The notes beneath the pieces are model-generated. The model did no database searches. It was not told where the DNA came from and was given only the letters and a program-made list of their open reading frames with translations. This document shows, piece by piece, positions 20,622 through 28,412 of a stretch of DNA of 54,876 nt. The stretch is taken from positions 1-54,876 of the IMG/VR virus record IMGVR_UViG_3300020122_000144; one strand, given 5' to 3'. A program made the position numbers and the translations under genes. Each line of letters starts with the position of its first letter. Positions within the stretch are counted from its first letter, which is position 1. Origin of the DNA: a virus.

Positions 20622-22952
20622 TCAGGCCACGGTGAACGCGGCGGTAAGCTGTTTGACTGCGGACGTGGCGAACTGGAACACCGCGCCGGTGCCCGCGGCG
20701 AGTGTTGCTGCTGCGGCCACTGCGTTGACGTCCTGTACGGCGAGCGTCCCGCTGCCGGCGTTCCATATGTACTTCGTGTACCCGGTCGCGTCCGTGGCAG
20801 CGGGCAGCTTGATGATGTTCGATCCGGTGCCGGTCACCTTGATCGTGTAGTTCTTGTATTCTGCATTCGATAGCGTATCGGTCGCTCCTGCGCCGCTCTG
20901 CGCGTGCACCGTCATGCCGTGGGCGCCATACACACTGGCGGTCGCGAAGCCGGACCCGCCGGTGATGGGATACGTCGACTCCGTGAAGCCGGTTGCGCCA
21001 CGGACGGCGAACTTTGCCGCGCCAGCGTTGCCGAGCGCTACATCGTGCGATGTTGCGACGTAGCAAAAGATATGGTTGACGGGCTGTAGTCCGGAGCTGT
21101 TGAGGCCAAACCATAGGTTGTCAGAGGCGTCCGTCTCGGCGAGGCACAGCGGCGCCGTGCCGCCAGCGTTCTCCATCTTGATGCTGCCAACGGACGGCAG
21201 GCGGAGGTGGCCCGTCGTTGCAGGTGTGGCGCCGATACTGAGGAACGACGCTCCCGCGAGAACGTTGCTCGCCTGTTGCAGCGCCGTGCCGCTCGACGTG
21301 ACAACGCCGTTCGCGGTCGTGAGGCCGGTGCTGGCGTTGGTGCCGCCGTTCGCGAGAGGCAGCACGCCGGTGACGTCCGCCGTCGCGAGGTTGACGGCCG
21401 CCGCTGCCCCGTCTTCGACGCCTGCAGTGACATGCCGGAAGCCCGTCCCGGTCGGCACGCCGCCGCCGCTGCCTGCGCCCGTCGCTCTGACGAACGGCAC
21501 GCCAGCAAACGTCACGCCGGTAGCCGCAAACAGCAGGCGGCATGTGGTGCCCGTCAGCAGTACGGGGGCGCCGCCGACGCCGTTAGACACGGTCATCGAA
21601 TACGGAGTCGTGTTCTCGACGTACTTGTAATAGGCGCCGTTGGTTCCGGGCAGCGGGTACGTGACCGTATGGCCCGCCGTCCAGGCTCCCGTGGTAAAGG
21701 TGTTGAAGTCGAGCGCGTACTGGCCGACAGCCACCGTGTAGCTGGCGTCGGCTGCGAAGGTGAATCCCTGCTCGCCGTGAACGCTGTACGGGCTGGAGCT
21801 CGCCAGTTCACCAATGATCCGGCTGCCCACTTGCACCACGCCGCTAGCGCTGAGGGCTCCCGTCGTTGCAACCGCCTGCGCGCCGAAGTCTGGAGACACC
21901 TTCGTACCGGCGATGGCGGCTGCGGTGTTTACGTCGGCATTCACGAGCAGCGACGCGGCGGACACCCATGCGCCCGCGGAGACTTTCGCAAGCCCGGTGG
22001 ACGTGGGAGAGTTCATACTCGCGAGAGGCTGCGTCACCCATGCCGCGCCGTTCCACGAGACTGTCGCGCCAAGCGTCGTATCGAAATACGTCTCACCGAC
22101 GAAAGGCAGCGTGGGTCGCGCGGCCGTGATGCCGGAGCTCGGCAGTGACGCCCGCACGGGCTCCGTCCGCGTCTCTGCGAAGGTGCCGGTAAAGAGCGAC
22201 TGCGCGACGACGGCGATCGACCCGTCATGGATCACGGCGAGCACGGCGGACCCGGGACCACTCACCCACGTGCCGACCATCGGGTATCCGCCGTCGTGGG
22301 AGACGCGCTCGAAGAAGATCCTGCAGGTCTTGGCCGCAACAATTGTGATGACGGGAACGGTCGGGGCGAGAGTGTTGTCGAGCTCGCCATCGCTCTTGAT
22401 GAAGATGTCGGTGTCCACGACGACGTGAATCATCGCAACGACCGCGCCGGCCAAGGCGCCGACGCTTCCGAAGCCGGTAAGCAAGAACGGCGCACCGAGG
22501 TCGAAGACCAACGGAAACACCGCCGTGGGCGCTCCGACCACGTTCAGAATGCTGATCTGAGCGACGTTGCGGAGTCGGCCACCGTCTGCGATCGTCAGCG
22601 TGGCGCCGTAGACCGGATCGATCCCGAGGAAGTTCGTACGGCCAGAGCATTCGGTGTTCGCGGTACCCGGGACGATGCACGCAGCAATCGAGTCGTCGAC
22701 GTATACGGTGCACACGCCCGCAAGAGCCGTGATGAACGTCTCGACCTCGGGCCACGTGGCAACGGCGTTACCGGCCGACGCGACGCCGGGGCGGAAGATG
22801 ATGGTGGACACGGGCAGGATCGCCGCAGACAGTTGGGCCGCTGTGACCTTGCGAGAAATAGGAACGCCGCTCATGTCCACGGTCTCGAAGAGATCCGTGG
22901 AGTGCACGCCGGTTGTCGTCGCCGGCAGATCGGTAATGCGCTTGTCCGTCAT
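20622..22952 (-). CDS. Tail fibre/spike protein, 776 aa
   Basis: Starts MTDKRITDLPATTTGVHSTD, a phrase typical of the virion-binding N-terminus of phage fibres. The middle is beta-strand-rich and low in charge, with fibre-like repeats such as GVLPLANGGTNASTGLTTA (about 535) and collagen-poor Gly/Ser/Thr stretches. The C-terminal 150 residues contain variable-looking beta segments, the expected receptor-binding end. No enzymatic motif is evident. It is the last large structural gene before lysis genes. Confidence 0.75.
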   Translation of the reverse strand: MTDKRITDLPATTTGVHSTDLFETVDMSGVPISRKVTAAQLSAAILPVSTIIFRPGVASAGNAVATWPEVETFITALAGVCTVYVDDSIAACIVPGTANTECSGRTNFLGIDPVYGATLTIADGGRLRNVAQISILNVVGAPTAVFPLVFDLGAPFLLTGFGSVGALAGAVVAMIHVVVDTDIFIKSDGELDNTLAPTVPVITIVAAKTCRIFFERVSHDGGYPMVGTWVSGPGSAVLAVIHDGSIAVVAQSLFTGTFAETRTEPVRASLPSSGITAARPTLPFVGETYFDTTLGATVSWNGAAWVTQPLASMNSPTSTGLAKVSAGAWVSAASLLVNADVNTAAAIAGTKVSPDFGAQAVATTGALSASGVVQVGSRIIGELASSSPYSVHGEQGFTFAADASYTVAVGQYALDFNTFTTGAWTAGHTVTYPLPGTNGAYYKYVENTTPYSMTVSNGVGGAPVLLTGTTCRLLFAATGVTFAGVPFVRATGAGSGGGVPTGTGFRHVTAGVEDGAAAAVNLATADVTGVLPLANGGTNASTGLTTANGVVTSSGTALQQASNVLAGASFLSIGATPATTGHLRLPSVGSIKMENAGGTAPLCLAETDASDNLWFGLNSSGLQPVNHIFCYVATSHDVALGNAGAAKFAVRGATGFTESTYPITGGSGFATASVYGAHGMTVHAQSGAGATDTLSNAEYKNYTIKVTGTGSNIIKLPAATDATGYTKYIWNAGSGTLAVQDVNAVAAAATLAAGTGAVFQFATSAVKQLTAAFTVA

Positions 22953-23137
22953 TGGCTAACGAGTCTCCGTTCGCCGGCCTCGGTAATGCGGACCTCGAAC
23001 AGCTCCGTAATTCGGTAAGAGCCGGTGTTCCCGAATGGCGGCTCGAAGTCGCCAGCCACGACGAAACTGCGCGCAAGCTTCGTGGGGATGACCATCGCGC
23101 GCGGCGCGTGGAGCGGAACGATAATCGTGCGGCTCAT
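22949..23137 (-). CDS. Small hypothetical tail-region protein, 62 aa
   Basis: MSRTIIVPLHAPRAMVIPTK, then SFVVAGDFEPPFGNTGSYRI. Small beta-rich protein; overlaps both neighbours by four bases (ATGA), supporting translation. Confidence 0.55.
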   Translation of the reverse strand: MSRTIIVPLHAPRAMVIPTKLARSFVVAGDFEPPFGNTGSYRITELFEVRITEAGERRLVSQ

Positions 23138-23559
23138 CGGGTGGCCGTCGCGGCGATGTTGAAGGTTCCTCGAGCGAGGATCGACGTCTCGCCGCTGGCC
23201 CAGTCGACGAGCAGATCGTAATAGGCCGTGATGGCAACACCCGCGTTGACCGCGAGTAGCTGTGCACGGGTAATCGTGATCGTGACGCCGTTGTTGTAGG
23301 CAGGCGCCGCCGGTCCTGGAGTGGTGGTGCCCGCGACCCACGCGAGACCTGCGCCGATGGTGAGCGACAGGAGTTGCGTCGTCGTGGCGTCCGACGTGGG
23401 CCGCACCATCATGCGCGCGGTGGCGTTGGTGAAGTCGACAGGAACGAGATCGTTCACGTCCTTCGACCCGCTTGCCGGCGGGCTGAAGTAGAGAAACGTC
23501 TCGCTAAAGTCGACACCTTGCAGCGCCTCCAGTCGCGTATTTGAGGCCGGTCCCGACAT
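23134..23559 (-). CDS. Tail appendage or baseplate-like protein, 141 aa
   Basis: ATG at 23559 overlaps the upstream stop. Beta-sandwich-like composition (TATARMMVRPTSDATTTQLL, VTITITRAQLLAVNAG, TAYYDLLVDWASGE) resembling small phage structural proteins with an Ig-like fold. Located among fibre genes. Confidence 0.55.
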   Translation of the reverse strand: MSGPASNTRLEALQGVDFSETFLYFSPPASGSKDVNDLVPVDFTNATARMMVRPTSDATTTQLLSLTIGAGLAWVAGTTTPGPAAPAYNNGVTITITRAQLLAVNAGVAITAYYDLLVDWASGETSILARGTFNIAATATR

Positions 23560-24020
23560 CAGGCGTCGTCGTTCGAGGACTGGTAGAGACGCATGGTGCC
23601 GTTGCTGGCGCCGACGAAGCCGAGGAAGAGATCCGCGCCCTCCTGCAGCAAGAAGCGCTGCGGGGTCTTCGCGTAGATGACCCACGCGGTCATCGGCGCC
23701 GGCGTGTATACGCCGTTGAGGAGGGTTCCGACCGTCGCTATGTACGGGACGTTGCCGCCCGTCACGAGCGCAGCAGTGCTGCCGAAGATCACCCCAAGGT
23801 CGACGTCACTCTCGATGGTGACGAAGTTCTTGGTCAGGCTCTTCGGGTTGTCGTGCGTCGTGTAGTTGAACACCGCCTGCGAGACGCCCGTCGCGAGGGA
23901 GAAGTAACTGGCGGTGGCGGAGACGGAGACGGCGAGGACTTGGCCTTGCGGTCCCGATGCGGATGACGCGCGAGGGGCGGAGAGAAATGCCGACTTGCGA
24001 TTTGCGACAGGGAATGCCAT
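23559..24020 (-). CDS. Structural protein, 153 aa, with structured leader
   Basis: Low-charge beta-rich protein (GQVLAVSVSATASYFSLATG, VTIESDVDLGVIFGSTAAL), likely a virion surface or appendage protein. The start codon follows directly on a long-range RNA stem (24021-24083), so translation may be controlled by folding. No clear unpaired Shine-Dalgarno is present. Confidence 0.55.
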   Translation of the reverse strand: MAFPVANRKSAFLSAPRASSASGPQGQVLAVSVSATASYFSLATGVSQAVFNYTTHDNPKSLTKNFVTIESDVDLGVIFGSTAALVTGGNVPYIATVGTLLNGVYTPAPMTAWVIYAKTPQRFLLQEGADLFLGFVGASNGTMRLYQSSNDDA

Positions 24021-24083
24021 TGAAACCGTGACCCCTTGTTTCCAGCCAGGCGTTACCTGGCATTTGAGGGGGCCCCGGTTTCA
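24021..24083 (-). promoter_or_regulatory. Structured mRNA leader of the 24020 gene
   Basis: Three nested stems on the minus-strand transcript: TGAAACCG/CGGTTTCA (24083-24076 with 24028-24021), ending at the base before ATG; AGGGG/CCCCT (+ strand 67-71 with 32-36 of 24000); and GCCAGG/CCTGGC (+ strand 24045-24050 with 24056-24061). The AGGGG that could serve as ribosome site is paired. Confidence 0.6.
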
Positions 24084-24115
24084 GTGGGGGCCGTAATTGC
24101 GAGCGTAGAGATTGA

Positions 24116-24799
24116 CTATGCGGCCAGCCTGAACGTGGGACAGATGAGGCCTAGGACACCCCACTCGCGCTTGCTGCAGTTGCACGACTTGCAGAGCGGA
24201 ACGATGTTGTCAGCTTCGTGGCGACCGCCACGCGAGAGCGCGATGACGTGGTCCATGGTGAGCGTCTCGTCAGAGCGTAGGCAGTGCCCGCATGCGTGAT
24301 TGAACCGGTCAAGGATCGCGAGCCACTCCGCGGCCGTCACGCGACCCGTCGTGATCTTCTGGACGCGACGATTTTCCGAGACGACGCGCTTGCGTTCCGG
24401 ATGCGCCCGGTTCCAGGCGAGCGACTTGGCCATGTTCGCTGCGGGATCAGCGTCGTATTTACGTTTCTTGGCTGCCGCAACTGCCGCCCTGTTGGCGAGC
24501 TGCCAAGCGCGCAGGTAGTCTCGCCGCTGGTCACGATTGGCCGACTGCCACGTTCGCATGTACTCGTCGCGACGGCCTTTGTTCTCGACCTGCCAGGCGC
24601 GCGCCCTCCCCTTGCTGTATTCGCGATTGGCGCGGTACCAATCGCGGCTGATGGCGTTGAGCTGGGCGCGGCTCTCCGGTGCGAGAAGAGCCCTTTTCGC
24701 GTTGACCCTATGCGACTTGCATGACCCGCAAAGAAGCCCGTACGAACGACACGAATTGTCGTTGGTCAGTTCGACCGAGCAGTCTTTGCAGGTGCGCAT
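24116..24799 (-). CDS. HNH endonuclease inserted among tail genes
   Basis: 227 residues from ATG 24799. N-terminal zinc ribbon CKDCSVEL with LLCGSCKSHR, then several repeats of a RxWQxANR-type helix (AWQVENKGRRD, TWQSANRDQRRD, AWQLANRAAV), probably DNA-binding. The C-terminal HNH nuclease reads CGHCLRS, LTMDHVIALSRGG, NIVPLCKSCNCSK. This matches freestanding phage HNH homing endonucleases. It separates the fibre gene at 24813 from the gene at 23559 and follows the fibre gene's coding strand. A perfect palindrome TTACCA-GT-TGGTAA (24812-24825) precedes it. Confidence 0.85.
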   Translation of the reverse strand: MRTCKDCSVELTNDNSCRSYGLLCGSCKSHRVNAKRALLAPESRAQLNAISRDWYRANREYSKGRARAWQVENKGRRDEYMRTWQSANRDQRRDYLRAWQLANRAAVAAAKKRKYDADPAANMAKSLAWNRAHPERKRVVSENRRVQKITTGRVTAAEWLAILDRFNHACGHCLRSDETLTMDHVIALSRGGRHEADNIVPLCKSCNCSKREWGVLGLICPTFRLAA

Positions 24800-24812
24800 T
24801 TTGATTACCAGT

Positions 24813-25544
24813 TTACCAGTTGGTAACCAGGACATCAACCGTACTTGAATTCGCCGTATCGATCGTTCCCGCCGCGACGCGCGCGATGACGATGAGCGCC
24901 GCTGCGCCGGACTTGCCGATGGTGCGGCCCGCCGAGTTGGAGCCATAGGCGAGCGTCGACGTCAGCGTGCCGCCGGGCGTGTTCATCATGCACTGGACGC
25001 CGCTTCGGGTCGCTGACCACAGGAACAGGCCCTCCGTCGAGCCGAGCGTGTACGTGCCCGACGCGAGGGTGATGATGTTCTTGCAGACGCGAGGATAAAA
25101 CACCGGATCGTTGGTGCCGACAACGAAGCCGCCGGTGGTGGTCGCCATCGCCTTCCACGTCGAGCCAGCCCACAGTGTGCCCTCGGAAACCTCGACGGTG
25201 CAGCCGTTCTGCCCGGTCGTGCCGAAGGCCATCGAGGACAGGCGCGTGAGCGGCGCAACGCCGACCGCGACCGTGCCGACGACGTAGAGCCCGCAGTCGG
25301 CCGCGGTCGTCTGCGCCGCGAGGAGCACGATGTCACCGGCGATGTACGTGACGCCGTCCTGCGCGGTGCCGCCGGTCACGCCGACGAACGCGGTCAGAGA
25401 CTGGGTCGCGTAGCAGGCGCCGCGCGCCTTGAAAGCGGTCTGCCCGGGGGCCTGCCAAGCGGGGTAGCCGTCCGCGGCCGTGCGGAGGACGTCGCCAACG
25501 TTACCCGAGTTGATGGATCGCTCCGGCTGATTACCATTCGGCAT
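24813..25544 (-). CDS. Tail fibre/appendage protein, 243 aa
   Basis: Starts MPNGNQPERSINSGNVGDVL then RTAADGYPAWQAPGQTAFKA, a pattern common in phage fibre N-termini. The rest is Thr/Gly/Ala-rich beta structure with little charge. Shine-Dalgarno CAGGAG lies seven bases before the ATG but is paired in the conserved leader at 25548-25644. The gene is first in the fibre/lysis block. Confidence 0.6.
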   Translation of the reverse strand: MPNGNQPERSINSGNVGDVLRTAADGYPAWQAPGQTAFKARGACYATQSLTAFVGVTGGTAQDGVTYIAGDIVLLAAQTTAADCGLYVVGTVAVGVAPLTRLSSMAFGTTGQNGCTVEVSEGTLWAGSTWKAMATTTGGFVVGTNDPVFYPRVCKNIITLASGTYTLGSTEGLFLWSATRSGVQCMMNTPGGTLTSTLAYGSNSAGRTIGKSGAAALIVIARVAAGTIDTANSSTVDVLVTNW

Positions 25545-25547
25545 GTG

Positions 25548-25644
25548 AGACTCCTGAAGCCGCGGTGAGCGGCGGAATAAATCGTTCGGACTCGCCGGCC
25601 TGGTTTCAGGAGCCGGAATCTCGAAGGCGATTTTTCAGGGGCCT
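25548..25644 (-). promoter_or_regulatory. Conserved structured leader RNA, copy 2 (fibre gene)
   Basis: Transcript stems: P1 AGGCCCCTGA with TCAGGAGTCT (+ 25635-25644 with 25548-25557; one G-U, one mismatch); P2 AAATCG/CGATTT (+ 25628-25633 with 25579-25584); P3 CCGG-CCTG/CAGG-CCGG (+ 25595-25616); P4 GCCGC/GCGGC (+ 25559-25563 with 25569-25573). P1 ends three bases before ATG and hides the AGGAG. Same layout as the capsid leader at 38479-38584. Confidence 0.75.
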
Positions 25645-25661
25645 ACGATCAGCAGACGTAA

Positions 25662-28412
25662 CTAGCGTGGATACTTCATAGCATTGAGAGAGGTCGTGTC
25701 AGCCATCTTGAGTGGCTTGTGCGGCGCTTTTCCGTGGGGCTCAGGAGACAGGAAAGAAGCCTGCATCAACTTCTGAGTCCCGGGGTCCATCTGTGGAATC
25801 CCAAGGAAGGTTTTGAGCGGCGCCTGCATGTGAGTCGGTACGGGCTTGGTGCGTGCGTCGAGCTCGGCGCGGAGTGCCTTGGACTGCTTGGCGTAGATCG
25901 CCGGATTCGCAGCCTGCAACGTCTCGACGTGCTGCGGGGTGATCGTCCCGTCCGCGACGAGCTGCAGCGCATGCTCGGGATGCGTCGCGATGTCGAACTT
26001 GCGATTGAACTGTGATTTCTGCTGGTCGTTCGGCTGCCATGCGTCCATGTCGACCCGCGGCGTCAGGCTGTCCGACCTCGGCGCCGGTGGCTGCGGGACC
26101 GCCTGCATCAGGTGTTGAATCGTGCGCATCGCGGCCGTCTGGAACGACTGCGCGGTGGCGGGCGCGTGGGGAGAGATGGGCGTAGCGGTGCCGGTGACGT
26201 GGGCCTGGAACGCGTCGGGGCTGCCGGCGGCATGGAGCACGGCTGCGCGACGCTTCTCGTAGGTGTCGTGATCGTGCGGCGGGAGGCCTGGCTTCTTGCG
26301 CTCGCCGGTGCCGCCGAGGGCGCGCTTGACGGCTTGTAGGCCATCGTCCATTTTCCCGAGGACGCGATTCTTCATCGCCTCGAGCTCGGCGAGGCGGGCG
26401 AGGGAGAGGCCTGGCTTGGTGACGGAGTCGAGCGCGAGGCCGATGATGCCGCCGACGCCGTGGCCTTTCTCGTCGGCGAGGAGGGCCTTGAGCTGGTTGA
26501 CGTGAGCCACTTCGGTGGACGTCTTGGCGATGGTCGTCGCCATCGAGGCAAGCGCCTTGCGCTCCGTCTTGATCGCAGCCTTGCCGGCGGCATCGAACGT
26601 GTAGTTTTTCTCGACCGCATCGAGGAAGGCTGAGCGACGGGCGATCTTGTCGCCGAACGCTTCGGTGTTGAGATCGCCGGACGGCTTGGTAAGGCCCTTC
26701 ATGAACCCGTCGATCGATGCGTCGTTGGCGCGGTAGATCGGCACGCCCGCTTTGGAGTCGTACGAGACGGTGTATTTGCCGTTGAAGTACTTCGACGTGC
26801 CGAGCATGTCGGTCGTGGCCTGATTCACTTCCTTCTGCGCGACAGCGCCGGCCCCGAAAACGCTCTCGTCTTCGAGAACGAGTCGAATCTTGTCGTAGAG
26901 GGCGTCGAACGCGTGCGCGGCGTCGGTGCGACCGAGCGGGTTCGTTCCGTACGCGGTCTCTTTGCCTACCGACCGCTTGAAGCTGTCGATCGCCATCATC
27001 ACCGACGCCGGCTCGTCCGCGCGCTCGGTCTTGGTAATGAGGTCTTTGACCTGCTTGCGGAGCCTCTTGATGCTCGGCTCGCCTCCACCCTTCGTTGCGT
27101 ACGAGTCGAGTTCGTCGATCGTCTTCGTCGCATCGTCCCAAACACCCGTCGCGGCCTTCTTCACCGGGGCGAGGTTCTCCGCGGGGACGAGCTTCGACAT
27201 CTGTTCGGCCTTGGCCTCGCCAAAGCTGGCATCGTCAACGATACGACTCGCCGCCAAAGACTCATCGAGGCTCTTGACGACCGATCGGGTCGCCTCGCCC
27301 ACCAGTTCATCGTGCTTCGCGAAGCCGTGCGGCCCGCGTTCGGCCCACGCCTTCTCGAGCGTCGCGCGGTGCGCCGGATCGTCGACCTGGCTGATGATGG
27401 TCTTCGCGGCCTGGTCGGTGATGGCGGATTCGCGAGGAAGCTTCGCCGCCCCCTCATCCGCCCCGATCTCCGAGGCCTCGATGAGCCCCTTCGGCGCCTT
27501 CTTCGTCAGCATTCCGCCGACGCCGTGAAGCGCGCCGCCGAGCACGCCGCCGATGAGCGCCCCGTGCATGAACGCGGAGCCCAGCGCCTCGCCAGTGAGA
27601 TCCGGATCGTCTTGGAGGTACTGCTTGCTGGCTTCCTGAGCGACGCCGACCACGCCGCCTTCAACCGCGCCGCGCGCGCCCCCGGCGATAATGCCCTGAG
27701 CGACGCGCCCCGCCGCGGTCTCGGCCTCGTGCCCGACGATGCCCTTGGCGATGCCGCCCGCGAGGTCGCCGACCTTGGCCAGCGCGCGCGTGGGCCCAAG
27801 GATGGCGGTCTCAGCGGCGCCGCGAAGGAGGCCCTTCTCGGCCGCGCGCACGCCGACGCGACCGGCTTCCGCCGCAGCGAGAGCGGGCGTCAGCGTGCCG
27901 GCGGAGAGGACATCAGCGGCGACAGGAGCGATGAAGCCTGCGACGTCGCCAGCCGTCGTGGCGGCGGGGTTGGCCTCGGCGCGGCCGCGGATGCCCTCAC
28001 GGACAGTGGGGCCGCCGATGCCTCCAATGACAGCGTTGGAAGCGCCGAGGGTCGCGGAGTCGAGCGCCGCGGTTCCGAACGCGAGCGCGGCTTGCGGCGT
28101 CGAGCCGTACTTCTGCTGCTGCTCGTGCTCGTGCCACTGCGCGCCGGTGACGGGCTTCGCGCCGTAGTTGGCGATCGCGTCGGGCAGTTCCTCGATGTCG
28201 ACGGTGCCGATCTTGCCGCCCGCCTCGATGGGGACGCGCGTGCCCTTGGCGTACTTGTATTTGCCGGAGAGGATCTGCGCGTGCGAGTCCGCCGCGTCGA
28301 CGACGACAGGCGCGTTGGTCTCCTTGTCGTAGAGCGTGACGCTGCCGGCCGGCACCGCGGAGGGTGTCGGAGCGGGTGCAGGAGCCGGGGGGCCGATGAC
28401 GGGGTCGGCCAC
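25662..28412 (-). CDS. Large internal virion / ejection protein, 916 aa
   Basis: GTG start. N-terminal 30 residues Ala/Pro-rich. Residues about 120-320 are very rich in Gly/Ala and contain several long hydrophobic, non-charged stretches (VAGFIAPVAADVLSAGTLTP, GALIGGVLGGALHGVGGML), as in podovirus internal proteins that form a channel through the cell wall. The rest is helical with charged coiled-coil segments. No transglycosylase motif is evident. First of three consecutive large proteins downstream of the nozzle, the position of podoviral ejection proteins. Confidence 0.65.
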   Translation of the reverse strand: MADPVIGPPAPAPAPTPSAVPAGSVTLYDKETNAPVVVDAADSHAQILSGKYKYAKGTRVPIEAGGKIGTVDIEELPDAIANYGAKPVTGAQWHEHEQQQKYGSTPQAALAFGTAALDSATLGASNAVIGGIGGPTVREGIRGRAEANPAATTAGDVAGFIAPVAADVLSAGTLTPALAAAEAGRVGVRAAEKGLLRGAAETAILGPTRALAKVGDLAGGIAKGIVGHEAETAAGRVAQGIIAGGARGAVEGGVVGVAQEASKQYLQDDPDLTGEALGSAFMHGALIGGVLGGALHGVGGMLTKKAPKGLIEASEIGADEGAAKLPRESAITDQAAKTIISQVDDPAHRATLEKAWAERGPHGFAKHDELVGEATRSVVKSLDESLAASRIVDDASFGEAKAEQMSKLVPAENLAPVKKAATGVWDDATKTIDELDSYATKGGGEPSIKRLRKQVKDLITKTERADEPASVMMAIDSFKRSVGKETAYGTNPLGRTDAAHAFDALYDKIRLVLEDESVFGAGAVAQKEVNQATTDMLGTSKYFNGKYTVSYDSKAGVPIYRANDASIDGFMKGLTKPSGDLNTEAFGDKIARRSAFLDAVEKNYTFDAAGKAAIKTERKALASMATTIAKTSTEVAHVNQLKALLADEKGHGVGGIIGLALDSVTKPGLSLARLAELEAMKNRVLGKMDDGLQAVKRALGGTGERKKPGLPPHDHDTYEKRRAAVLHAAGSPDAFQAHVTGTATPISPHAPATAQSFQTAAMRTIQHLMQAVPQPPAPRSDSLTPRVDMDAWQPNDQQKSQFNRKFDIATHPEHALQLVADGTITPQHVETLQAANPAIYAKQSKALRAELDARTKPVPTHMQAPLKTFLGIPQMDPGTQKLMQASFLSPEPHGKAPHKPLKMADTTSLNAMKYPR

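Noticed and set aside
22227-23018. 263-residue + frame across the fibre gene start
   Set aside because: Antisense to several coupled minus genes; composition is that of a shadow.
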